64,000 bases of DNA, taken from NCBI RefSeq assembly GCF_900094545.1, contig NZ_FMAH01000010.1, positions 1 through 64,000 of the forward strand, in the 5' to 3' direction. Under the pieces are notes generated by a model, which worked only from the letters and a program-made list of their open reading frames with translations, searched no databases and had not been told where the DNA came from. Shown piece after piece: positions 10,596 through 18,750 of this stretch. Source of the stretch: Martinezella miluonensis. GTDB lineage: Bacteria; Pseudomonadota; Alphaproteobacteria; Rhizobiales; Rhizobiaceae. The position numbers and the translations under genes are program-made. Each line of letters opens with the position of its first letter. Position 1 is the first letter of the stretch.

Positions 10596-12584
10596 ATGAC
10601 AATGAATGACAAGCCCAAGCGGCCTGGGCCGAAACCCTTTAGCGGCGACAAGAAGACGATAAAGCGCGATGGCGCGAAACCGGCAAAGGCCTCTGCCGCC
10701 GGTGTGGCGGATGAGGCGGCGGCCGGAGATGGAAAGGCCGAGCGTATTTCCAAGGTGATGGCACGCGCCGGCGTGGCTTCGCGCCGCGACATCGAGCGCA
10801 TGATCATGGACGGCCGTGTCACGCTGAACGGCGTGCTGCTCGATACGCCCGTGGTCAACGTGACCCTTTCCGACAAGATTGAGGTCGATGGCGTGCCGAT
10901 CCGCGGCATCGAACGCACGCGTCTGTGGCTCTATCACAAGCCGGCCGGTCTGGTGACCACCAATGCCGATCCGGAAGGGCGCCCGACCGTTTTCGACAAT
11001 CTGCCGGAAGACCTGCCGCGTGTCATGTCGATTGGCCGCCTCGACATCAATACCGAAGGTCTGCTGCTGCTGACCAATGACGGTGGCCTGGCCCGCGTTC
11101 TCGAATTGCCGACGACCGGCTGGCTGCGCCGTTATCGCGTCCGCGCCCATGGCGAGATCGATCAGGAAGCGCTCGACAAGCTGAAGGAAGGCATTGCCGT
11201 CGACGGCGTGCTCTATGGCTCGATCGAAGCGACGCTCGACCGCACGCAGGGGTCCAACGTCTGGATCACCATGGGCCTGCGCGAAGGCAAGAACCGCGAA
11301 ATCAAGAACGTGCTTGGTGCGCTTGGCCTTGAGGTCAATCGCCTGATCCGCATTTCCTACGGCCCGTTCCAGCTCGGCGAGCTGCCGGAAGGCCGTGTAC
11401 TCGAGGTGCGCGGCCGCACGCTGCGCGATCAGCTCGGTCCGCGCCTGGTCGAAGATGCCAAGGCGAATTTTGACGCGCCGCTCTATAATGCTCCGGCTGT
11501 TGCCGATGCAGAAGAGGCGGAGGTGAAGCCTGTGCGCGCGGCCAAGGAGGAGCGCCCGCGTCGCGAGCGTCCCGAAGACAAGCGCGAGCGCGCCCTGAGC
11601 CGCCTGGACACCAAGCGTGACGACCGTCGAGATGAGGGGCGCCGCGAAGGCGGCCGCAAGGATGATGATCGGCCGAAGCATCAGCCGGTTGGCCCCCGCC
11701 GCAGCGCAAACGTCTGGATGGCGCCCGGCGCCCGTCCGCTCGGCGAAAAGGCAGCTGCAAAGGCTGCCAAGAATGCAAGGACCGCCACAAAGCGCGGCGA
11801 AACGGAGCGCCCGCAGCGCAGCGGCTTCGATCGCTCCGACGAAGGCCCTCGCGTCCGCATCAATCGCGTCGACGAAGGCGATGGCGAATGGATCCGTTCG
11901 AGCGAAGAAGCCCCGCGCAGATCGCGTGGCGATGACGAGGGCTTCGATCGCAAGCGCTCCCGCGGCGATCGCCCGCAAGGCGACCGGCCTGCTCGTGGGG
12001 ATCGTCCGTCTGGCGATCGTCCCCGCGGTGATCGAGCGTTTAGCGATCGTCCGCGTGGCGAACGTGGCTCGCGTCCTGAGGGTGGTGATCGCCCTCGTGC
12101 GAAGTCCTTCCAGGGTGAAGCCCGTTCCGAACGCTCATTCGGGGATCGCCCGTCGCGCGGCGATCGGCCTTTCGGCGACAAACCGCACGGTGATCGTCCG
12201 TTTGGAGACAAGCCCCGTGGCGACCGGCGTCCGCGTGCCGAGGGAGACGAGCGTCCCCGCGGCAAATCTTTCGGCGGCGAACAGCGCTCCGAACGTCCTC
12301 GCGGCGATCGCCCGTTTGGGGATCGTCCACCCCGTGGCGACAGGCCCTTTGGTGATCGTCCGCAGGGCGAGCGCTCTTCCGGTGATCGGCCGGCCGGCAA
12401 ACCATTCGGCAAAAAGCCGGGCGGCGGCAAATCCTTTGGCGGCAAGCCGGGTGGTAAGCCCGGCGGCTCGCGCGGCTTTGGCGGCAAGCCAGGTGGCGCA
12501 GGCCGTCCGTCCGGTGGCCCCGGTCGCGGTGGTCCCGGTCGTGGTGGCGCCGGCAGAGGCGGTCCCAAGGGTGGAAGGGGTTAA
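10596..12584 (+). CDS. rluB: Large-subunit rRNA pseudouridine synthase (RluB type) with long basic tail
   Basis: Isomerises a uridine in 23S rRNA. Residues about 50-100 form an S4 RNA-binding domain (ISKVMARAGVASRRDIE), and the RsuA/RluB catalytic domain follows with GRLDINTEGLLLLTNDG; the catalytic Asp is residue 150. The enzyme core ends near residue 290. The remaining about 370 residues are an unusual charged, low-complexity extension with about 13 GDRP repeats and a terminal Gly-rich segment (GRGGPGRGG), probably disordered and RNA-binding. The protein totals 662 residues, more than twice the core family length. Start ATG at 10596 (or 10602) follows an AGG site. It is six bases upstream of rsmD, consistent with an rRNA-modification operon. 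The RluB rather than RluE/F assignment is by similarity. Confidence 0.9.
   Translation: MTMNDKPKRPGPKPFSGDKKTIKRDGAKPAKASAAGVADEAAAGDGKAERISKVMARAGVASRRDIERMIMDGRVTLNGVLLDTPVVNVTLSDKIEVDGVPIRGIERTRLWLYHKPAGLVTTNADPEGRPTVFDNLPEDLPRVMSIGRLDINTEGLLLLTNDGGLARVLELPTTGWLRRYRVRAHGEIDQEALDKLKEGIAVDGVLYGSIEATLDRTQGSNVWITMGLREGKNREIKNVLGALGLEVNRLIRISYGPFQLGELPEGRVLEVRGRTLRDQLGPRLVEDAKANFDAPLYNAPAVADAEEAEVKPVRAAKEERPRRERPEDKRERALSRLDTKRDDRRDEGRREGGRKDDDRPKHQPVGPRRSANVWMAPGARPLGEKAAAKAAKNARTATKRGETERPQRSGFDRSDEGPRVRINRVDEGDGEWIRSSEEAPRRSRGDDEGFDRKRSRGDRPQGDRPARGDRPSGDRPRGDRAFSDRPRGERGSRPEGGDRPRAKSFQGEARSERSFGDRPSRGDRPFGDKPHGDRPFGDKPRGDRRPRAEGDERPRGKSFGGEQRSERPRGDRPFGDRPPRGDRPFGDRPQGERSSGDRPAGKPFGKKPGGGKSFGGKPGGKPGGSRGFGGKPGGAGRPSGGPGRGGPGRGGAGRGGPKGGRG
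11943..12405 (+). repeat. Degenerate tandem repeats coding for GDRP units
   Basis: Short degenerate repeats built on ggcgatcgtcc/ggcgatcgccc coding for (R/F/S)GDRP peptides inside the rluB tail. The repeats are in frame, so they are coding low-complexity sequence, not a CRISPR or noncoding satellite. Confidence 0.8.
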
Positions 12585-12590
12585 CGCGCT

Positions 12591-13157
12591 GTGAGGATCG
12601 TCGGCGGTGAGTTTCGCGGTCGTTCGCTGGCAGCGCCGAAGTCGAACGACATTCGGCCGACGGCGGACCGCACGCGCGAAAGCCTGTTCAATATCCTGAA
12701 CCATGCCTATCCGGGATCGATCGACGGCACCCGGATGATGGACGTGTTCGCCGGCACCGGCGCGGTCGGGCTGGAAGCGGCCTCGCGCGGCTGCCGCCAT
12801 GTGCTTTTCGTGGAAAGCAGCGTCGAGGGCAGGGGCCTTCTCTGGGAAAATATCGACGCGCTCGGCCTGCACGGCCGCACGCGCATGTTGCGGCGTGATG
12901 CGACCGATCTCGGCAGCGTCGGCAACCTCGAGCCTTTCGAGTTTCTCTTTGCCGATCCGCCCTATGGCAAAGGTCTGGGCGAAAAGGCTTTTGCGGCTGC
13001 CGCCGCCGGAGGCTGGCTGGTTCCTGGCGCTCTGGCGATCCTCGAAGAGCGTGCCGACGTGACTGTTTCCGTGCCGTCGGATTTCCTGTTTCTCGAAGTG
13101 CGCACCTTCGGCGACAGCAAGATGCATTTCTTCCGCTATCAGCCGCAAACGGCTTAA
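12591..13157 (+). CDS. rsmD: 16S rRNA (guanine966-N2)-methyltransferase RsmD
   Basis: SAM-dependent methyltransferase acting on m2G966 of 16S rRNA in the small subunit. The 188-residue protein has the N-terminal RIVGGEFRGRSL signature, the SAM-binding motif DVFAGTGAVGLEA at 51-63 and the catalytic ADPPY at 121-125. It starts with GTG at 12591, supported by GGAAGGGG just upstream, and lies six bases after the rluB-like gene, suggesting co-translation of two rRNA-modifying enzymes. The patatin gene follows after 18 nt. Confidence 0.95.
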   Translation: MRIVGGEFRGRSLAAPKSNDIRPTADRTRESLFNILNHAYPGSIDGTRMMDVFAGTGAVGLEAASRGCRHVLFVESSVEGRGLLWENIDALGLHGRTRMLRRDATDLGSVGNLEPFEFLFADPPYGKGLGEKAFAAAAAGGWLVPGALAILEERADVTVSVPSDFLFLEVRTFGDSKMHFFRYQPQTA

Positions 13158-13175
13158 CGGTGGAAGGAGAAGGAT

Positions 13176-14042
13176 ATGGGCGATTATGCTGATTTCGTCG
13201 GCAGCGACTATCCGCTTGCTGCCTCCAGCACGCCGAGCGTCGCAGTCGCTTTCGGCTGCGGCGGCGCCCGCGGTCTTGCCCATATCCATATCATAGAAGC
13301 TCTGGACGAACTCGGCATCCGCCCGGTTGCGATCGCAGGCGCCTCCATCGGCTCGATCATGGGTGCGGCCATGGCGGTCGGCATGAGCGGCGCCGAAATC
13401 CGCGATCATACGCTTGCAACCGTCGGCAATCGCCCCGCAGTGCTCAACAAGATCTGGAGCTTGCGGCCGATCAGCATGCGGAGCATCCGTTTCGGCCAGT
13501 TCAATCTCGAACGCATCCTGCGCACCTTCCTGCCGACCACATTTCCGGAGAATTTTTCGGAATTGCACATACCGCTGAAGGTGGTGACGACGGATTACTA
13601 CGATCAGGCCGAGGTCGTGATCGAAAAGGGCGAGCTCTTTCCGGTGCTTGCCGCCTCCGCCGCCATTCCCGCCGTGTTCATGCCGGTCAGGCTCGGCGAG
13701 CGCGTGATGATCGACGGCGGCATCATGAACCCGGTCCCCTACGAGCATCTGGCCGGGCTTGCCGATATCATCATCGGCGTCGACGTCGTCGGCGGCCCTG
13801 AAGGTGGCGGCCGGCATATTCCCAATCGCATCGAAAGCCTGTTTGGTGCCGGTCAGCTGACGATGCAGTCCAACATCGCGCTGAAGCTGCGCCTGCAGGC
13901 GCCGCAGATCTTCCTGCGCCCGGCCGTCGGCCGCACCGGCGTCCTCGATTTCCTGAAGGCGCGCGATATTCTCGCCATGTCGGCCGGCGTCAAGGACGAG
14001 CTGAAATTCGCCCTCGACCGCGTTATCACGGCAAAGAACTGA
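13176..14042 (+). CDS. Patatin-like phospholipase (RssA type)
   Basis: Predicted serine acyl hydrolase of 288 residues. It has the oxyanion-hole motif GCGGARG at 27-33 (second Gly of the common GGGxR/KG replaced by Cys), the nucleophile elbow GASIGS with Ser57, and the catalytic dyad Asp180 in IDGG. Similar to bacterial RssA/YlbK-type patatins, whose physiological substrates are mostly unknown. No signal peptide is visible. An AGGAGAAGG ribosome binding site precedes the ATG. It is the last gene of the rluB-rsmD run and convergent with the Kef-type antiporter. Confidence 0.87.
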   Translation: MGDYADFVGSDYPLAASSTPSVAVAFGCGGARGLAHIHIIEALDELGIRPVAIAGASIGSIMGAAMAVGMSGAEIRDHTLATVGNRPAVLNKIWSLRPISMRSIRFGQFNLERILRTFLPTTFPENFSELHIPLKVVTTDYYDQAEVVIEKGELFPVLAASAAIPAVFMPVRLGERVMIDGGIMNPVPYEHLAGLADIIIGVDVVGGPEGGGRHIPNRIESLFGAGQLTMQSNIALKLRLQAPQIFLRPAVGRTGVLDFLKARDILAMSAGVKDELKFALDRVITAKN

Positions 14043-14103
14043 GAACATTCAACCGGAGCCTTGCCTTTCGCCTTTCGCCCCGGCGCTGCGCAACCGATAG
14101 GGG

Positions 14104-15924
14104 CTAAGCCCGCTCCGGTTCCTCCTGCGGCAAGGCCACGAGATCGTCGGCATCGCTGTAGGTGTCGGCTGCGCGCTTCGGCTTGACCAGCGGTTCCGGC
14201 TTGACCGGACGCGAATAGAGCATGTCGGTTCCGGCCTGCAGCCCCTCGCTCACCTGCAGCACGAGCCGCTGCTCGTCACGCTTGCGGATATCCTCGCCGA
14301 TGTCATAGGCTTCGGTCTCGCTGACGCCGAGCGCCTCCAGGGTGCGGCGGCCGAAGAGCAGGCCGGATTCCAGCGTTTCGCGCAGCTCGTAGTCGACGCC
14401 CTTGTGGCGCAGTTCGATCGAATGAACGCGGTCATACGAGCGGACGAAGATGCGCGCGTGCGGATAATCCGTCTGCACGAGCTCGACGATCTTGTCCGTC
14501 ACCTCGCGCAGATGCGTGCTGACGACGACGATCTTCGCGCGATCGATACCGGCGGAGCGCAGCACGTCCTTGCGGGTGCCGTCGCCGAAATAGATGCGGA
14601 AACCGAAGCTTGATGCCTGGCGGATGCGGTCGGCGGAGAAGTCGATGACGGTCACGTCCCGTCCGCTGGCAAGCAGGATCTGCGCGGCGATCTGGCCGAA
14701 ACGCGAGAAGCCGATCATCAGCACATCGGAGCCGGCGCCTTCGAAATCCTCGTCCAGCTCCTCCTGCGCATCACCTTTCACCAACCGCTTCGAGAGCGCC
14801 GAGCCAAGCGGCGTCAGCGCCATCGATAGCGTGACGATCGCGATCAGCATCGATGCCGTGCTGGCCGAAAACAGGCCGCCGCTGGCGCTGGCCGCACTGA
14901 ACAAGACGAAGCCGAACTCCCCGCCTTGCGGCAGCAGTCCGGCAATGCGCACGGCGTCATTGTACGATGAGCCTGCCACGCGGCAGAGCGCATAGATGAC
15001 GACAGCCTTGATGATCATCACGACCGGGACGGCGAGCAGGATCAGCAACCAGTTGTCCAGGATGACATCGAGCTTCAGCGACAGGCCGACGGCGATGAAG
15101 AAAATGGCGAGCAGCACGCCGCGGAAGGGCTCGATATCGGCTTCCAGCTCATGACGGTAAGAGGATTCTGCCAGCATCACGCCGGAAAGAAACGCGCCCA
15201 TCGCCATTGAGAGGCCGGCAAGCTGCATCAAGGTCGCCGATCCCATGACGACGAACAGGGCGGCGGCAATCATCGCCTCGCGTGCGCCGGTGCGGGCGAT
15301 CACCTGGAACAGCGGCGTCAACAGGTAGCGGCCGGCAATGACCATAGCCGCAACCGCACCGAGGGCGATGGCAAGGTCCGGCAAAGGATTTGAGGTTTCC
15401 TTCGCGCCGTCGAGAACGGTGATGAGCGCCAGCAGCGGCACGATGGCAAGATCCTGCAGCAGCAGCATGGAGAACGAGCGCTGGCCGTATTTCGTGTTGA
15501 CGTCGCCTTGTTGCTCCAGGATCTGCATTGCAAAGGCCGTGGAGGAGAGCGCCAGGCCGAAACCGACGATGATGCTGCCCTTCCAGCCGGCAATATTGCC
15601 GAGATAGGCGGCAAGCGTCAGAGCCAAGCCGCTCAGGATGACCTGCGCCGTGCCGAGGCCGAAAATATCGCGCCGCATCTGCCAAAGCCGCGATGGCTTG
15701 AGCTCAAGGCCGATGATGAACAAGAGGAAGACGACGCCCAGTTCCGCAACCGCAAGCACGGCCTCGCTATCGCCGATGCCATGCAGGATCGGCCCGATCA
15801 CGACGCCTGCCGCCAGGTAGCCGAGCACTGTGCCCAGGCCTAGCTTCTTGAAGATCGGCGCGGTGACGACAGTGCCTCCGAGCAGCATCAGGGTTTCGGT
15901 GAAGAGACTATTGGGGGCGGACAT
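14104..15924 (-). CDS. Kef-type monovalent cation:proton antiporter (CPA2)
   Basis: Inner-membrane antiporter of 606 residues. The N-terminal two thirds is a CPA2 Na+/H+-exchanger domain with about 12 hydrophobic segments, including FLLFIIGLELKPSRLWQMR near residue 70. It is followed by a TrkA-N (RCK) nucleotide-binding domain starting near 400 with DVLMIGFSRFGQIAA. This is the architecture of KefB/KefC potassium efflux systems and of YbaL. I chose the ATG at 15924 (MSAPNSLFTETLML) because GGAAAG precedes it; the open frame extends 49 codons upstream without family similarity. No KefF/KefG ancillary gene is adjacent. It diverges from pmbA. Confidence 0.9.
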   Translation of the reverse strand: MSAPNSLFTETLMLLGGTVVTAPIFKKLGLGTVLGYLAAGVVIGPILHGIGDSEAVLAVAELGVVFLLFIIGLELKPSRLWQMRRDIFGLGTAQVILSGLALTLAAYLGNIAGWKGSIIVGFGLALSSTAFAMQILEQQGDVNTKYGQRSFSMLLLQDLAIVPLLALITVLDGAKETSNPLPDLAIALGAVAAMVIAGRYLLTPLFQVIARTGAREAMIAAALFVVMGSATLMQLAGLSMAMGAFLSGVMLAESSYRHELEADIEPFRGVLLAIFFIAVGLSLKLDVILDNWLLILLAVPVVMIIKAVVIYALCRVAGSSYNDAVRIAGLLPQGGEFGFVLFSAASASGGLFSASTASMLIAIVTLSMALTPLGSALSKRLVKGDAQEELDEDFEGAGSDVLMIGFSRFGQIAAQILLASGRDVTVIDFSADRIRQASSFGFRIYFGDGTRKDVLRSAGIDRAKIVVVSTHLREVTDKIVELVQTDYPHARIFVRSYDRVHSIELRHKGVDYELRETLESGLLFGRRTLEALGVSETEAYDIGEDIRKRDEQRLVLQVSEGLQAGTDMLYSRPVKPEPLVKPKRAADTYSDADDLVALPQEEPERA

Positions 15925-16074
15925 CGTCTGTTTCTTTCCGTAGAGCAGGCGGTATTGCGACACATGGCCATCGTAAACAACCAGGCGTGAAGGGATTAGA
16001 ACAAGAATCGGCTTTGCCGCCCTTGATGCTTCATGTAGTGCACAATAAATGGAACGCGAAGGAAAGGCCAAATC

Positions 16075-17427
16075 ATGACCTCAGAAATCGATTCCGCCAC
16101 TCTGCTTTCCCGCGCCAGCCAGTTGATCGATCTCGCCCGGAAAGCCGGGGCGGATGCGGCCGATGCCGTCGTCGTGCGATCGCGCGCCCATTCCGTCAGC
16201 GTGCGCCTCGGCAAGGTCGAGGGCACCGAGTCCTCCGAGAGCGACGACTTCTCGCTCAGGGTCTTCGTCGGCAATCGCGTCGCCAGCGTTTCGGCCAATC
16301 CCGGCTTCGACCTGAACGCCCTTGCCGAGCGCGCCGTGGCCATGGCCAAGGTCTCGCCGGAGGATCCCTTTGCCTGTCTGGCCGATGAGGCGGATCTGGC
16401 CAAGAGCTACCCCGATCTCGAACTGTTCGACCCGACCGAGGTTTCCACGGAGCAGCTTCGCGAAGCGGCCTTGGCGACCGAAGCGGCAGCGCTCGCCATT
16501 TCCGGCGTCACCAATTCTTCCGGGGCCGGTGCTTCGGCCGGCATGGGCGGCCTGGTGCTCGTCACGTCGCATGGCTTTGCCGGCCACTATATGGGCTCGC
16601 GCTTCGGGCGCTCCGTCAGCGTGATTGCCGGCGAGGGCACCGGCATGGAGCGCGATTACGATTTTGACAGCCGCCTCTATTTCGCCGATCTGGACACGGC
16701 TGAGGAGATAGGGCGCCGCGCCGGCGAGCGTGTGGTCAAGCGCGTCAATCCGCGCCAGGTTCCGACAGACAAGAATGTCACCGTCGTTTTCGATCCGCGC
16801 GTCGCGCGCGGCTTCGTCGGCCATATCGCCGGCGCCATCAACGGTGCCTCCGTCGCCCGCAAGACCAGCTTCCTGCGCGACAAGATGGGGCAGCAGGTAT
16901 TGAAGGCCGGGCTTTCGATCACCGACGATCCGTTGGTCGTGCGCGGTCCGGCTTCGCGCCCCTTCGATGGCGAAGGCGTGTCGGGCAAGCGGCTCGTCAT
17001 GATCGAGGACGGCGTGCTGAAATCATGGTTCCTCTCCACCTCGGCGGCGCGCGAGATCGGCGGTGGCCTGAAGACCAACGGCCGCGGCGTGCGCGGCGGC
17101 ACGGCCGTATCGCCATCCTCCACCAATCTGGCGCTGGAACCCGGCGATATATCCCCGGAAGAACTGATCCGCAGTGTCGGAACCGGCTTCTACGTCACCG
17201 AGCTGATCGGCCAGGGCGTCAACATGATCACTGGCGAATACAGCCGCGGCGCCACCGGTTTCTGGATCGAGAACGGCGAATTGACCTTCCCGGTTTCGGA
17301 GGTGACGATTGCCTCCAACCTGAAGGAGATGTTCATGCGCGTGACGCCGGCCAACGATATCGACCGCGATTTCGGCGTTGCCGCCCCGACGCTCGCTATC
17401 GAAGGCATGACGCTGGCCGGACGTTGA
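16075..17427 (+). CDS. pmbA: TldD/PmbA family metalloprotease component PmbA
   Basis: Subunit of the TldD/TldE(PmbA) protease known for processing microcin B17, CcdA and some RiPP precursors. The 450-residue protein has the N-terminal LGKVEGTESSESDDFSLRVF region and the C-terminal TGEYSRGATGFWIENGEL segment characteristic of PmbA. PmbA lacks the HExxxH zinc site that TldD carries; none is seen here, supporting PmbA rather than TldD. tldD is not in the window. The gene begins a rightward run with the phosphatase, DUF4170, waaA and lpxK genes. Confidence 0.92.
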   Translation: MTSEIDSATLLSRASQLIDLARKAGADAADAVVVRSRAHSVSVRLGKVEGTESSESDDFSLRVFVGNRVASVSANPGFDLNALAERAVAMAKVSPEDPFACLADEADLAKSYPDLELFDPTEVSTEQLREAALATEAAALAISGVTNSSGAGASAGMGGLVLVTSHGFAGHYMGSRFGRSVSVIAGEGTGMERDYDFDSRLYFADLDTAEEIGRRAGERVVKRVNPRQVPTDKNVTVVFDPRVARGFVGHIAGAINGASVARKTSFLRDKMGQQVLKAGLSITDDPLVVRGPASRPFDGEGVSGKRLVMIEDGVLKSWFLSTSAAREIGGGLKTNGRGVRGGTAVSPSSTNLALEPGDISPEELIRSVGTGFYVTELIGQGVNMITGEYSRGATGFWIENGELTFPVSEVTIASNLKEMFMRVTPANDIDRDFGVAAPTLAIEGMTLAGR

Positions 17428-17454
17428 GGAACAAGCTGAGATTGGAAGTTGTGA

Positions 17455-18264
17455 ATGAGCGATAGCCAGAAGGCCGGCCGGCCGAGCGATGTGGACCTGA
17501 TTGTCGAGGCCGCGCTCGAGGCAGGCAGGATCGCTCTCGGCTTCTTCCGGCAATCGCCGGAGGTCTGGTGGAAGAACAACGGCCAGTCGCCCGTGAGCGC
17601 GGCCGATTTTGCCGCCAATGAAAGCCTGGCGGCCGCTCTGCGTTTGGCGCGGCCCGACTATGGCTGGCTTTCCGAGGAAACCGATGACGATGCCGAACGG
17701 TTGTCGCACGCGACCGTCTTCGTCGTCGATCCGATCGACGGCACCAGGGGCTTCCTCTCGGGATCGGATTTGTGGTGCGTCAGCGTCGCCGTCGTGACCG
17801 ACGGCCGGCCGGTGGCAGGCGTCCTTTATGCCCCTGCGCTGGATGAACTCTTCGTCGCGACCGCTGGCGGCCAGGCGCTGAAGAACGGCAAGCCCATCAA
17901 CGTGTCTCAAAGGCTTGGCGACGATCTTCAACGGCTGGCGACCGGCGAAGATATGCTCAAGGGGTTCGATCCCGACTTCCGCAAGACCGTCGAGCGGGTC
18001 AAACACATTCCTTCGCTCGCCTATCGCTTGGCCATGGTGGCGGATGGCAGGCTGGAGGCGACGCTCGTCAAGCGCAACTCGCACGACTGGGATCTCGCCG
18101 CTGCCGATCTCATTCTGGAGCGGGCAGGCGGAGCACTCGTGGACCTCTCGGGCAATGCCTTGCTCTATAATCGCCCGGAAGTCTCGCATGAGGAACTTTG
18201 CGGCGCCCCTGCATCGCAGCTTCCCGAATTTCTCCGCCAGCTTTCACACAGACGAGACGGTTGA
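17455..18264 (+). CDS. Inositol monophosphatase-family phosphatase (CysQ-like)
   Basis: Lithium-sensitive-type sugar or nucleotide phosphatase, 269 residues. The metal-binding signatures are present: SEET at 73-76, DPIDGT at 92-97 and WDLAAA at 212-217. Members dephosphorylate myo-inositol phosphate, 3'-phosphoadenosine 5'-phosphate or similar; the substrate here is not resolved. The gene is 27 nt downstream of pmbA. In related rhizobia a homologue occupies the same place before waaA, so a role tied to envelope or sulfur metabolism is possible but unproven. Confidence 0.88.
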   Translation: MSDSQKAGRPSDVDLIVEAALEAGRIALGFFRQSPEVWWKNNGQSPVSAADFAANESLAAALRLARPDYGWLSEETDDDAERLSHATVFVVDPIDGTRGFLSGSDLWCVSVAVVTDGRPVAGVLYAPALDELFVATAGGQALKNGKPINVSQRLGDDLQRLATGEDMLKGFDPDFRKTVERVKHIPSLAYRLAMVADGRLEATLVKRNSHDWDLAAADLILERAGGALVDLSGNALLYNRPEVSHEELCGAPASQLPEFLRQLSHRRDG

Positions 18265-18325
18265 CCTTTCGGTCAAAATCCCTCAGATGAAGGGCGGAGG
18301 GGGACGACAGTAGAAAGAGACGAAA

Positions 18326-18571
18326 ATGACTGATACCAGCGGCAAAAAGCAACTCCTGCACCTCGTCTTCGGCGGCGAGCTGGAAAGCCTCGAAGACGTC
18401 CAGTTTCGCAATCTCAGCGAACTCGACATCGTCGGCATGTATCCCGATTATGCGAGTGCACTGACGGCCTGGAAGTCCAAGGCGCAGCAAACCGTTGACA
18501 ACGCCCACATGCGTTATTTCATCGTTCACCTGCATCGTTTGCTCGATCCGATGGAAAAAGCGGCGTCCTGA
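18326..18571 (+). CDS. DUF4170 protein
   Basis: An 81-residue soluble protein with no signal peptide. The conserved pattern LHLVFGGELESLEDVQFRN and the segment VGMYPDYASALTAWKSKAQ match the alphaproteobacterial DUF4170 family, of unknown function, commonly found between an IMPase-like gene and waaA. AAAGAGACG precedes the ATG. A hairpin at 18674 lies between it and waaA. Confidence 0.85.
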   Translation: MTDTSGKKQLLHLVFGGELESLEDVQFRNLSELDIVGMYPDYASALTAWKSKAQQTVDNAHMRYFIVHLHRLLDPMEKAAS

Positions 18572-18673
18572 GCTGCCTAACACCGAAATTAGCGTTTGAT
18601 ATTCTCGTCCGGAGAGGCGTTCTCGCTTTAAAACCGGATATGAAGCAGTATCTTTGACACAATAAAAACGAAA

Positions 18674-18697
18674 AATCGGCCGTTTATTCGGCCGTTT
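18674..18697. terminator. Possible hairpin terminator upstream of waaA
   Basis: CGGCCG-TTTATT-CGGCCG flanked by A-rich sequence on the left and TTT on the right. Short but GC-rich; it could end the pmbA-phosphatase-DUF4170 transcript or attenuate into waaA. Confidence 0.4.
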
Positions 18698-18750
18698 GAC
18701 AATCGGGATTTGGCATCGATGATGATCAGCTGGGATAGGAGTCGATCGAG

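Noticed and set aside
11943..12405. Repeated short units that could suggest a CRISPR array
   Set aside because: Units are about 10-30 bases, degenerate, in frame with rluB, with no unique spacers; they encode GDRP peptides.
12135..14048. Open frame of about 640 codons on the minus strand opposite rluB, rsmD and patatin
   Set aside because: Antisense to three well-supported genes; composition follows the codon bias of the opposite strand.
14051..14120. Inverted repeat AACCGGAGC ... GCTCCGGTT between patatin and the Kef-type gene
   Set aside because: Arms are 52 bases apart, one is inside the Kef-type coding sequence, and there is no T-run; probably chance.
18653..18682. TTGACA upstream of waaA as a promoter
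   Set aside because: No acceptable -10 hexamer at 16-18 bp spacing; the following sequence is the CGGCCG hairpin.
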